64,000 bases of DNA from Pelecanus crispus (taxonomy: Eukaryota; Chordata; Aves; Pelecaniformes; Pelecanidae): contig NC_134660.1 in assembly GCF_030463565.1 (NCBI RefSeq), positions 5,593,501 through 5,657,500 of the forward strand, read 5' to 3'. The notes below the pieces were generated by a model, which was given only the letters and a program-made list of their open reading frames with translations, had not been told where the DNA came from and did no database searches. How positions within the stretch are numbered: the stretch's first letter is position 1; each line of letters opens with the position of its first letter. This document shows positions 53,747-64,000 of the stretch, in pieces. The position numbers were made by a program, and so were the translations under genes.

Positions 53747-56700
53747 CTAGAAGTTTTCCCGCTCCTGACCATCAGCCTCTTCAAAATCAAATACAGGTGT
53801 GCTGTGAGAGGAGAGCCCCTCTGCACCCCCAGCCACCCTTGGCTGCCCCTGTCCCTCCCGCTGAGCTCCATCCCTGGGAGCTCAGTGTCTCATCCCCTGC
53901 GTGACCCCAGACCCATGGATGGGGAGCTCCGTAAGGTGCACAGGAGGAAGGCCAGGGCTCATGGGGGTCTGAGCCCCCTCAAAGAGGCACAGCTCCTCTC
54001 TGCACCCCACAACCTGCACACCTGGGTCCTCCTTGACCTCTAGCTCCCCAAGCTCTGGCCAGCAAGTCCCCATCGATCAATCCAGGGCTCCAGGCTCCTG
54101 GCTGGGCTCCTCCATCCCCACTCGCTGCCCCCCTTCCTCTGGGTCCAGGGGCTCAGCGCAGCCCAGGTTGGCCCATCAGGGTCAGCGGGTCCCCGTCAGG
54201 GTCCCAACGGTGGGGTGACCCCTCAGCCCTGTCAGGCTCGGCCCCTACCTGAGCTGCAAGGTGCACTGTAGGCAGCATCTGCGCGGTCACCTGCAACGGG
54301 AAGGACGGTGACCAATAGGCTCAGGGTGAGCCGCTCCCGTTAACGAGCCAAAGCTCGTCAACGTGAACTGAAAGCTCAGCCAGACCCGCCCTGAGCCATT
54401 GGGGTTGCAAGGGGTGGCAGCGGGGCCAGGCAGCCCTGCGCCACGTCCCCAGCAGGGCTCACCCGTCTCGTAGTAGTCGTACAGCGTCACAGTGGCCGGC
54501 TGAAGGTTCCTCACCGGGAAGTCCTGCGTGGCGGTGAAGGCGAAGGTCTCCTCCTCCTTTGTCAGCTGTGGAGATGGCCCAGGGGTGAGGTGCGACCGTC
54601 CACGACAGGGAAGCATCCCCACGCCCCAGCGTGCAGGGTCCTGCTCCTGTCCCCATGCCCCATCTCACCTGGTCCAGGTAAATTGTCACCTGGTCGGGCT
54701 GCACCTCCACCTTCTTCACCAGCTTCTGCCTCTTCAGCTGGAGGGACACAGCTCAGGGTGGGCCACGGCTGCTTGGCGGGTGCCCCAGCCAGGGCCAGCA
54801 TCCCGAGCGGGTGCCCCTCCACGTCCCGCTGCCCCCAAGGGGCAGGGACTCAGTGGCAGGGTGGGTACCCCCGTGGAGCAGAGGGGGTCCTGGGGGCAGC
54901 GGGGGCTTCTCACCTCCACCATGGAGCTCTTGTCAGGGATGTAGCCGGATGGCAGCTTGGCCTCGATGACAACCATGTTGGTGGCGGGACGCTCGCCGGT
55001 GTACCTGCAAGGGCAGAGCCCCGGGTGGGGTTGGGGTCTGCCCTCCCTCCTTGACTGCTCCTGGTCCCCCCAAACCTGGGGGGCAGCCCCAGCCCCTACC
55101 GTGCCCGGAGGAGGAGGCGGAAGCGGGTGCTGGCGTCCCCCCTGCACTCCCTGGGCTCCGTCTCCACGTGGAGGTCAAACATCCCCGTGCTCGGAGGGGG
55201 TGGCATGTTATAGCGCAGGGTCACCTGGGGTGACACGGGAGGGTCAGAGCCACCGAGTGGGCACCGCATGGGGATGGGGGCCCCGGGCCCTACCCACCTG
55301 CACCAGGGCACAGCCCTGCCCACGGGCTTGCACCCCGTACGTCCCCGGCAGCTCGTGCAGAGCCGCCCGCTGCAGCACCAGCCGGTTGCTCTTGTGCAGC
55401 ACAAAGTCCTGCGCAGTGCCCGTCGGGGACGTCACCGTCACCGTGAAGTCCCCGTTGCTGCCATATGTCAGGGCAGCATACTTGGCCAGGGCTTGCAGGC
55501 CCACCACAGTGTCCTGGGCGTGGAGAAAGCACAGAGCCAGGGTCACCCCTAACTGCAGATAGAGGGAGGGGATGCTTTGGAACAGCCCCGTGGACCCTGG
55601 TGCCAGTACCTGTGTGGAGGCAAAGCCCCCGTAGGGGTTTTGCTGCTTGCAGAGCCAGCGGACAATTTTGGAAGCAGTCCTCAGGTCGTCAGAGGACACT
55701 TGGGGCTGGGAGAGGTAGGCCAGGAGGACGTAGGCGGTCATCTCCACCTCCGCCGGTGCGGCGGCAGCCCAGGAGGGCTGCGAGGGGGGCTGAGCCTTCC
55801 CCTTCCTCTGCCAGTGGATCTGCCCATCTGGGAGAGAAGGGAGCGGGAGCTCAGACCCCTGCTCCGGGGGTCCCGGGGGCCTGGGGGTGGGATGGGGTGA
55901 CCCAGGCAGAGGGTGGCACTGCCCAGAGGTGCCACTGCCCGTGCCGGGTGGTACCTGCACTGACGCTGTGCTGGGCCAGGCGCTGCAGCTGGGTTTGCTG
56001 CTGCTCCCTGCGCCCCGCCAGCCCAAAGACATAGGCGAGCAGCGCCTGTGTGTAGGGGTCATCCGTGACTGAAGCCTCCAGGCACTGCAGGGCTGAGCTC
56101 ACCGTTGGGTTCTGGCGTGGGAGTGGAGTCAGGAGCCAGCCCATGGGTGTGGGCATCGCTCAGAGACCCCAGTGAGACCAGTCGTGCCCAGGTGGGGCTA
56201 GGAGGTGGCCTGGAAGAGCCAGACTCTGTGCCCCAGCACCCGTCCCCACCCCACCAGCCCCTCTGGGGAAGATGGGGTCATCCTCACCATTGGGGACAGC
56301 CCCAGCTCTAGCATCGCAGCCGTGACATAAGCCGACAGCGAGAGCTCGTCCGAGACGCCACCCTGCAAAGGGGACAGCGGGAGACAGGTCCGGCCGTGCC
56401 GTGCCACCGGCACAGGGACTCCCCCACTGCCTCGACCACACACCAGGGACGTGCTGGGGCGAACCCAGCTCTGGCTGCATGTCCTCATGTCCCACCCCAC
56501 CCACCCACCTGCAGGGCGTTGTTGAAGAGCTTCCCCACGTTGCGGAAGCAGCCTGTCTGCTGCTGCTGCTGCTTCTGCAACCAGCGCAGTGCGTCCGTGA
56601 TGTGCCGCTCCTCGATGGCCACGTAGGCTCTGGCTTGTCCGAAGGACTTGAGGACAAACGCCGTCAGCCTACGGGCCAGAGAGATGTCAGAGAGATGGGA

Positions 56701-59700
56701 GACGGACTGGGTACGCTTGGTGGTAGGAGGAGCCCCAGGACGGCCGGTCCCCAGAGGGATGCCACTGCACAGCCTGCCGGAGCCCTGCACAGTCCCTCAC
56801 CAGGTATTGCCCGTGGGATCGCTCTTCCCGAAGGCGCTGTAAGAGCCATCATCGTGTTTGTAGAGCAGCTCTCGCTGGTACCCTGCAGGGAGGAGATGGG
56901 AACGAGTCTTTACACGGTGGTCTTTACACTCCTGGGGGACAGCAGAGGCAGCCTGGAGCCCAGACCTGCCCCGGGGAGCAGGTAGAAAATGGGGAGGGGG
57001 GATGTGGGGTGGTGGTGTCCCTCGGCAGCCACGCAGGGTGGGACAGGGAGAGGAGGGGACCGGGGTCGCTCACCGCTCTGCAGGAAGCCCTGCGCCTTGG
57101 CACGGATGTCGGGCTGCAGCTGCCCAGTCTTCTCCAGGTACTGCTGGATGTAGATGTTGGGGGCGAAGCGGACCATGTTCTGCTCCCCGCAGCCGTAGGG
57201 CATGGCCAGGAGGTGGTCCAGGTTCTGCAGAGCGTTGCCCATGATGTCGCCTATCTCAGGGGCACATGAAGAGCACCATCACTGGCTGTGGCCTCCTGCC
57301 AGGGATACACCCTGTATCCCCTCCCATCTCAGCTTCGGGTGGTCCCACCTCCTGCTGAGCTTGGGCCACAGAGCTCTGCATCCTCCTTGCCCCAGGTGGT
57401 CCCCGTCCCCCACCTATCCCTTACCCATCACGGTGACGTGCGCTCGCTGGGAGCCCTCCAAGATGTTTGCAGGGACTTCCAGGGAGATTTTTTCATTGTC
57501 TGTGGGGATGGAGGGCAAAGACAGTGAGGATGCCTAGCTCCTCCCGGCCCAGCCCCATGGCACCCTCGCCCCCCCCTTTCTGCTCTGACCCTCCATGGTC
57601 TCAAGGCTGGGTTGGGGCATCTCAGCCACGAGCATCTATGGACCCTGGTCCTTGGCTTCGCTAGCCTGGTGGCCCTTCCTACCACTGGTCAAGCGTCCCT
57701 GCCCCACGTCCCCACGGCACTGCTGGACATCCCCAGCCAGTCCTACCTTCCTGGCAGAGCAGGGAATTGTGCGCCTTCTCCACCAGGATCCCCCCGGGCT
57801 GTGGGGAAGCAGCATCAGAGTCGATCAGGAGGAGGGACCAGACATGTCCCCCAGGGTCATGCCTGCTGTCCTGCTCCCAGTCCTCCCGCTGCACCCCAAG
57901 GGCTGCTCGGACACTGTCCCCAAACCCATCCCACTTTCCTCCTCCGTAACCCATCTGACCTGCACCAGCAAGGGCTTTATCACGGTGTCCACGCGCCCCT
58001 GGGCTGGCACCACAGGCATTTCGTTGCCGCAGAACTCCTTGGAGCTGAGGGCCTCAGTGCTGATGGTGATGTTCACCTCCCCTGCAGATGCAAGTGGGGC
58101 ACTTAGTCCCTACGGAGCCCCCCAGCCTGCACAGCAGCCCCACAGGCTTGCATCAGCCCTGGGGCTTTGTGTGGGGCTGGCTGGATTGGAATGGGGGTCA
58201 CCAGGTTGAGGAGCAGTGCTGGGAGGCAATGGGGAGGGTGAGAGGGTGGCATTGCATTTGCTCCTGTCCTCCCTTCCCACCCCATCCTCCAAGGGGGTCC
58301 CCAAGCAGCAGGGCAGGGGGGTCCTGCCATGGCCCCGTGTCCCATACCCAGGCTGGTGGCTCGCATGCCCCATCGGAATGTCCTCGCTTCGTCTGCACAG
58401 ATGCAACCACCATACGCCTCGTCTGTGCTCGCCGACACCTCCAGCTCCGTTGACACCTCCAGCGACACCTGAACCTGCCGGACCGCGGCCAAGGCTCCAT
58501 CAGCCCCCGCTGGACCCCAGACCCAGGGCCTCCTCCCCAGCCCCACTCACCTGCAGGCACTGCCGCAAGTAGTTGAAGACGGTGGCCACGAGGGTGAAGG
58601 CTTCATGGCGGACCACGGCATAGGGCAGCGCCAGCTCCACGAAGAAGGGCTTGAAGGCTGTGAGGGTGGTGGCAGGGGCCAGCCCCAAGCCCTGCGGGGA
58701 TGTACAGAACATCCCAGCTTCCCACTCGGTGATGGTGTCGGGCACCGTCACCGTCATCTCCACAGAGCCCCGCTCCCTGCGGGACGGAAAACACCATGAG
58801 GCCATCCCACCATGTTCACCCACAGCTGGTGTCATCCCCAGCTGGGTTGGCTCTCTCCCTGTGAGGTCCCCAACCTCCTTCCATGTAGGAGAAGAGGTGG
58901 GGAGAGGACCATGGGGACCCATGGGGACCGTCCTTACCCCATGGGGACCAGGTCCCACAGCCACGTCTCTGGGAAATACGTCCGGGGTGCTGATGGCTCT
59001 TCCAGTGCAGTGGTAACTGTAATATCATGGTCCATTACTTCTGGGACAGCGTGGCCCCTGACTTGTCTATCATCAACTTCTTCCTGGAAATAGGCGACGT
59101 GGAGATAAGAACCACCTGGAAAAGGCAGAGCAGGAATTAGTGTCCACAGGTCTCTGCATCTCAGCTGGACCCCGCCTGCAGGCAGCCCGAAGGTGGTCAA
59201 AATCCTTTTCAATGCACTTCAATCTCTTTGATGCCGAGTGTATTTTCAGGATGGCTCCAAGTCCCCCTGAGGACATGGGAGCCAGGACCAGGCACCAGAT
59301 CTTTGCTCTTTTCTCCTGAGAGGGCTCAGCAGAGCAAGCAAGCTGAGGGCTGTGCTGACCTCTGGGACCTTCGGGACCCGCCATCCCAGGCAAGCCGAAC
59401 CTCTCTTTGCAAGCATCGTTGGTCTGGGCATTGGTGAAAAGTTTCAGTGCTGCATTCTGTGAAAAAGAAAAGAGGTTGTCCATCTCCAAAACCCAGCAGG
59501 AGGAATATCCCCATCCCAGCAGTAAATAGTCACAGGGCTGCAGAAGACGACAAGTGGAGGAGGACCGGAGCCTAGCGTCCGTGGGAAAGCAAAAGACCTT
59601 TGCCATGAATGTGGCTTTCACAGGAGGTTGCTGTGGTTTCTCAGCACCCTGAGCAAACCGCAGCTGGCTCCTGGATGAAGAGGAACCAGGAGGCACAGGT

Positions 59701-62700
59701 GGGCAGGGCCTTTACCTGAAATAACTTGTAGGTGTCCATCTGGAAATACCTCCGAATAGGGAAAGGTAAGGGATGCCTCCTTGGAAGGCGAAAGAAGTCT
59801 CGCTGTCTCAGTCCAAATGGGATGGTGGGAATGACAAAATTGGGGCGATAGTGCCAGGGAAATGGCAAACAGGGTTGTGGGTCCTGAATGCTTTCAGGGT
59901 AGTCAAATTCGGGGAGTATTTTGTAGACCTGCGAATAAATGCATGTGCTAGGTACAAAACCAGCCAGGCACCTACCCCCTGCCCAGGAGTAGGACTGCCC
60001 AGGAGCCACCATGGCACTGAGCCCCCATAGGGAAGGTCCAAGCCAATGTCATCTCTTCCCCCGCCATCCCCAGCTGGTCCCTGGGGCTGCAGAAGGGGCC
60101 CTGGGCACTGCCACCACTCACCGCCTCCGCATTGATCTCAGCCTCAGGCTTCAAGAGCAGCACGCTGCGGTCCACGGCACGGATGGCACACAGGGACCCT
60201 GGGGCAGCCTCCAGCTCCAGCCACAGCGCTGAGCCAGGCAGAGCCTTGTCCTCCGAAAAAGCCATCTTCACCTGGGGAGGGACAGAGGCATCAGGGGGCG
60301 AAAGCAGGAGGGGGAGCCACCTCCCATGGAGGAGCAGGACCAAGCCACAGACATGGAGGTCTCTTCCAGGCAAGGATAAAAGCAGGCTCAAGGGTTTGGG
60401 GAACAGGGCACGGGTTAAAGAGACTGTGATGCAGTGATACATCTGGAGCAGGATGGACCTCAGGGCATGCAGCTATGGACAAGCCATGGAGTGATTCCCC
60501 CATCGCCAGCAGCCTCCACTCACCTTGTTGGGGAAGCACTTGGCCACCTTGAGCTCGGTGCTGTCAGCCACCATCTCACTGTCAGGCAGCACCACGTAGC
60601 CCAGCACCTTGGCCATGGGTGCCAGCTCGGGGCCAATGGGCAGCTCCAGGGAGAAGGAGCCTCTCAGCCCTGGGCCGTGGGAAAGGAGGGGAGATGAGAA
60701 CCAGGCGTGGAAAGCAGAGCCCTGCACAGCCCGTCCATGCCTCAGGACCTACCAGCCTCTGCACGCAGCTCTTTCTTGAGGATGGAGACAATTGTCCCCT
60801 TGGCCAGGACCTGCAGAGGAGGAGATAGGAACAACGAAACTGATGCTGAGCAGGGAACCAAAATGCCCTCGTGAAGGATGGACCCAAGGGTGAGAATGTC
60901 AGGATGGTTTTTGACCTTGCCCTGTCTCCAGACCCCACAACATCTCCCATTGGCATGCATGTCCAACAGTGCCAGCAGATACCTCTACTAAGAGGCGTAG
61001 GTCCCTCTGTCTAGCCAGGACAGATTGCTCATTGTCTTGTCCTCAGGGACACAACCCTGAACATGTGTGTAGATGTGGACCTTCACACACAACCGCCCTA
61101 ATGCCCGCTGCCCTTCCTCCCCAGGCCGGGGCTTACCAGGAAGACCACATCCAGGCTCTGCAGCTGAGTCCCCAGGGACTTCTTGCTGAAGATGTAATCC
61201 ACCCAGAGCTGCTGGGGCTGGCCGCAGGGCAGCTCACTCTCCAGCTGGCGGATCCGCAGGAAGCTCCTGCCCGCTGAAAAGAAGGGGCTGAGGTACATCT
61301 CGGCATTTTGGTAGATGAGTGTTGAGCTGTCATTCTGGGTGTGAGCTGCCTCGTTGACTTGACCCTGAGCGATGGAGGTAGAAATCAAGGTGGTGAAGCT
61401 GTCCAGAATCCACAAGGTGCTGGTCCCATCACTGGGCACCACTGATGCAGGTTCTCGGCTTGGAGAGGTGCCCAGCCCCATACTACTGGAGAAAGCAGCA
61501 CAGGGACCCCCGAGGGGTGGGAAACGGGTCACTTACAAGCAGGGAGACCATGCCACTCCAATCAGAGGTCTCCAGCTTGAAGGAAGCTCTCCCTGATCTG
61601 TCTGTCAGGAAGGTCTGTCTCGTATCTTTTCCTTGCTGGCTAACGATGAGCAAGAGCTCCTTCTGTGGTGGCATGGTGCTGTCAGCTCTCTTCAGCAGCA
61701 TCTGCACCGGGAGGGAAGGGGACATGCCCCAGGTTAGGCTGCAGGCATGGGGCAGAGGGCAGGGGTGGGAGAGCAGGGTTGGAGGTCAGTGGGATCAGGG
61801 TTGGGTGTAGGGGGAGCCCTGCGGGGTGCAGGGACCCCCCCCCATTACCGTCCCAGTGTAGGGAATCCCAGGCTTGTAGAATTCATTGGTGTTTTCGAAG
61901 GTAACAGTGAGCATTTCAGGTAAAATCATGCAGTTCTTGGTGGTTTTCAGCTCCAGCCCTGTGGAGAGGGAGTGGGGAGCTCAGGGTGTTGTGGGGACAC
62001 AGGGCACCGGTTAGCACTGCCAGTTCCCCCATCACAGTGCAGAAATGGTCCCTGGATGTTTTAGGCTTTCCCTCTGCAACTGGCAGCTTCGAGCACAGTT
62101 CGCACCTCCTACAAGAGGAGCAAAACCTCTACGGCATGTTTTAGACCTAAAGCCAAAGCACAGCTGACTGCTGGGACTTCACAAAAGGTGCTTCACCAAA
62201 GCACCATGATGCAGGGCCACCTCGGTAATGGTGGGCCTGGGACAACCCCTGCTCTTTTTTCTGAAGCCAAGCCACTGGCAGCATTTTCTGGTGGGACCAA
62301 GGTGGTGGGTGAGGTGGATTATCTTGAAGAATGAAGCCACACCAGACTGGGTGAAACCACTGCTTTGTGTTGCAAGGACTTGACTCACTGCTAGCCATAG
62401 CATCGGGAGAGTTGTTGGGTCTTGGAAAGGCATTTTTGCTTCCCAACCATTTCTCTGGTCAGAATTAGAAGTACTGCCTGGCCGACCTGTCTCATCCCCA
62501 CCTGGACCCGGTCCCTGCACACGTGCACCTCTAAATCATAGAATCATGGAATGCTTTGGGTTGGAAGGGACCTTTAGAGCCCACCCATCCCAACCCCTGC
62601 AGCGAGCAGGGACAGCTTTAACCAGAGCAGGGTGCTCAGAGCCCCGTCCAACCTGACGTGGGATGTTTCCTGGGATGGGGCCTCCACCGCCTCTCTGGGC

Positions 62701-63842
62701 AACCTGTGCCAGTGCTTGACTAAATCACAGTGTTGCTTTTGGGCTTCCCCGGAGAAGACCAATATCCCCGTGCCACATGCATTTGGGTGTACATGGGGAT
62801 GAATGCAAAACTACGCACCGGCGGCAATGGCCATTCCCAAGGAGGAGAACACCGCCGTCCCTACCTGTACCGTTCTCCACCAGTGATGCTTGGACTTGGA
62901 ATTGTTTCTGATACATGTGGCTGGTCAGGTTGAAGGCAGTCAACAAAATCTCTGTTGAAAAGCAGCCGTTCTTCTCGGTCTGGAGGGACAGAGTCAACCC
63001 TGTTAGCAGCAGTCCTGGGAAGGGGCTGTCCCAGTGGCACTCCCCAGCAGTGCTCACCTGCCCGCCAACCTCGATGCAGTTCATCTCTTTCTCGGGTGCC
63101 CTATTAAGTCTGTGCAGGATCCTGTTGTACCTGAAGGGCTGGCACAAGCTGGCCTGGACCTTCCCCTGGACTGGCTTCCCATAGGTGTACCTGTTCAGTG
63201 GAGGGTCGTGAGGGTGTGCCTGATGGGCATCATGTCGGAATCCCCCATCCCCTTCCTCTTCCTGACACAGCCTGTTTTGGGCTCACCGTCCACAAATCTC
63301 CATCCGGACTTTCTTGTCCTTCTCCAGCACCACAGCGGGAAGATCAATGGTCATCTCAAACTTGGGCAGCACTGATGGAGAAGCAAAAGGAGAGAAGGTT
63401 GTCACTCACAGGACAAGGACAATGGTGCCTGGATGGCCAGGGGGGCAAAGACATGCTGCCCAGAGGGACATGCTGAGGTGGGGCTCCCACCCACCATGTA
63501 CCCCCCAGTCCCCACGTACCATATTCCTCCACGCTGAAGGAGCGTCTCTTCCCCTCCACCTCAATGGTGTATGTGCCCAGGGCCGGCTCTGCAGCCAGCG
63601 GAAGGGACAGGTCTACAATGCCCTGCTGTGGGCTCACGTCCCGCCACTGCGCGATGCGGTTCCCGCTGGGATCCTGCACACAGGGACATGCGACATCAGC
63701 ACCCAGGGGACCCCAGCACCCCTTGATAAAACAGCCCATGGCTGCGTTATGCTTCTCTCCCAGCCACGCTGCCTTCCCAAGCCCACACTGCCCAGAGCCT
63801 CCCTCCATCTCTCAGACTGACCTTCAGGAACACAAGGGGCAG
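53747..63842 (-). CDS. Alpha-2-macroglobulin family protease inhibitor (5' end beyond window)
   Basis: Predicted secreted thioester protease trap of the A2M/PZP/ovostatin group. The 32 exons in transcript order are: 63822-63842, 63520-63673, 63287-63371, 63058-63190, 62865-62979, 61849-61958, 61537-61701, 61137-61364, 60753-60810, 60524-60669, 60122-60271, 59716-59928, 59360-59456, 58938-59115, 58551-58776, 58348-58474, 57960-58081, 57747-57798, 57425-57499, 57074-57250, 56801-56882, 56509-56668, 56288-56362, 55955-56111, 55610-55827, 55298-55513, 55100-55224, 54914-55004, 54669-54737, 54463-54565, 54249-54290, 53747-53778. They sum to 4002 bp in one open frame, 1333 aa, starting at the 21-bp exon. 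As I recall the 36-exon A2M layout, four N-terminal exons, including the signal peptide, lie past the window edge. Visible parts: [10 protein letters not shown] (MG domain), bait region in exons 59360-59456 and 58938-59115, [10 protein letters not shown] after the bait, thioester [10 protein letters not shown], receptor-binding domain with YDYYET. No anaphylatoxin or NTR domain is seen, so it is not C3/C4/C5. Which avian A2M paralogue it is cannot be settled here. The last 32-bp exon is the least certain. Confidence 0.93.
62534..62722 (-). mobile_element. CR1 LINE 3' end in an A2M-family intron
   Basis: The left edge carries ATCATAGAATCATGGAATGC. The minus strand encodes [20 protein letters not shown] followed by the [12 protein letters not shown] tail. 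It lies in the largest visible intron of the macroglobulin gene (61959-62864) and matches the 16.2 kb copy more closely than the 25.6 kb copy. Confidence 0.88.
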
Positions 63843-64000
63843 CTGCAAGGCAAAGAGAAGATGGTTAGAGGAGAAATTCAAAGCCTTAGGGTCTCACCAG
63901 GGTGGGGACATCTATGAAGCCATGGTTGGAGTAGAGTGAGGGTTATCCGTGGGATGCTGTGAACTCCCAACCCTTCAGTTTGCTTTGGGATTGACTTCGA

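Noticed and set aside
53746-53830. Alternative last macroglobulin exon starting at the upstream CACAG acceptor
   Set aside because: It gives a hydrophobic and basic tail in a phase that does not fit; the acceptor at 53779 yields the right phase and a short acidic ending like other A2M genes.
57251-57254. Acceptor four bases earlier (CTGAG|ATAG) for the thioester exon
   Set aside because: The phase is incompatible with the preceding exon; ATAG|GCGAC gives the conserved MGDI sequence.
53747-63842. Complement C3/C4/C5 or CD109 identity for the macroglobulin gene
   Set aside because: No anaphylatoxin segment, maturation cleavage site or C-terminal NTR exons; the C-terminus ends like A2M (YDYYET then APCSS) and shows no GPI-anchor-like tail.

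Overview
This window looks like bird nuclear DNA, probably from a gene-dense microchromosome. The evidence is repeated CR1 LINE 3' ends, an ERVL-type solo LTR with 5-bp target duplications, very short introns, and the vertebrate gene neighbours SMARCD2, PSMC5 and FTSJ3. All calls come from reading splice sites, frames and protein similarity by eye; no search was run.

Layout. About 1-20 kb holds no gene I can support. It is mostly unique, fairly AT-rich sequence with scattered blocks that look like conserved non-coding elements, two CR1 3' ends and one solo LTR. About 20.3-20.7 kb (minus) is a decayed C2H2 zinc-finger array, possibly with an upstream KRAB-like exon scrap near 22.97 kb. From 23.1 to 24.7 kb come a GC-rich minisatellite with a higher-order period of 221 bp, a CpG-rich alternating purine/pyrimidine tract, and a GC-box array leading into the SMARCD2 promoter.

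Four multi-exon genes follow. SMARCD2 (+, 13 coding exons, 502 aa) encodes a BAF60-type SWI/SNF subunit. PSMC5 (-, 12 exons, 406 aa) encodes 19S proteasome ATPase RPT6. FTSJ3 (+, 21 coding exons, 838 aa) encodes a nucleolar rRNA 2'-O-methyltransferase of the Spb1 type. The fourth is an alpha-2-macroglobulin family gene (-, 32 exons visible, about 1333 aa), whose N-terminal exons lie beyond the right edge.

SMARCD2 and PSMC5 converge, with poly(A) signals about 105 bp apart. PSMC5 and FTSJ3 diverge from a shared CpG-rich promoter with NRF1-, ETS- and YY1-like motifs. FTSJ3 and the macroglobulin gene converge. The first three are housekeeping genes for chromatin remodelling, protein degradation and ribosome assembly. 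The fourth is predicted to be a secreted protease trap with an intact thioester motif, and its place beside FTSJ3 is the most interesting point of gene order. No CRISPR array, rRNA or tRNA gene was seen.
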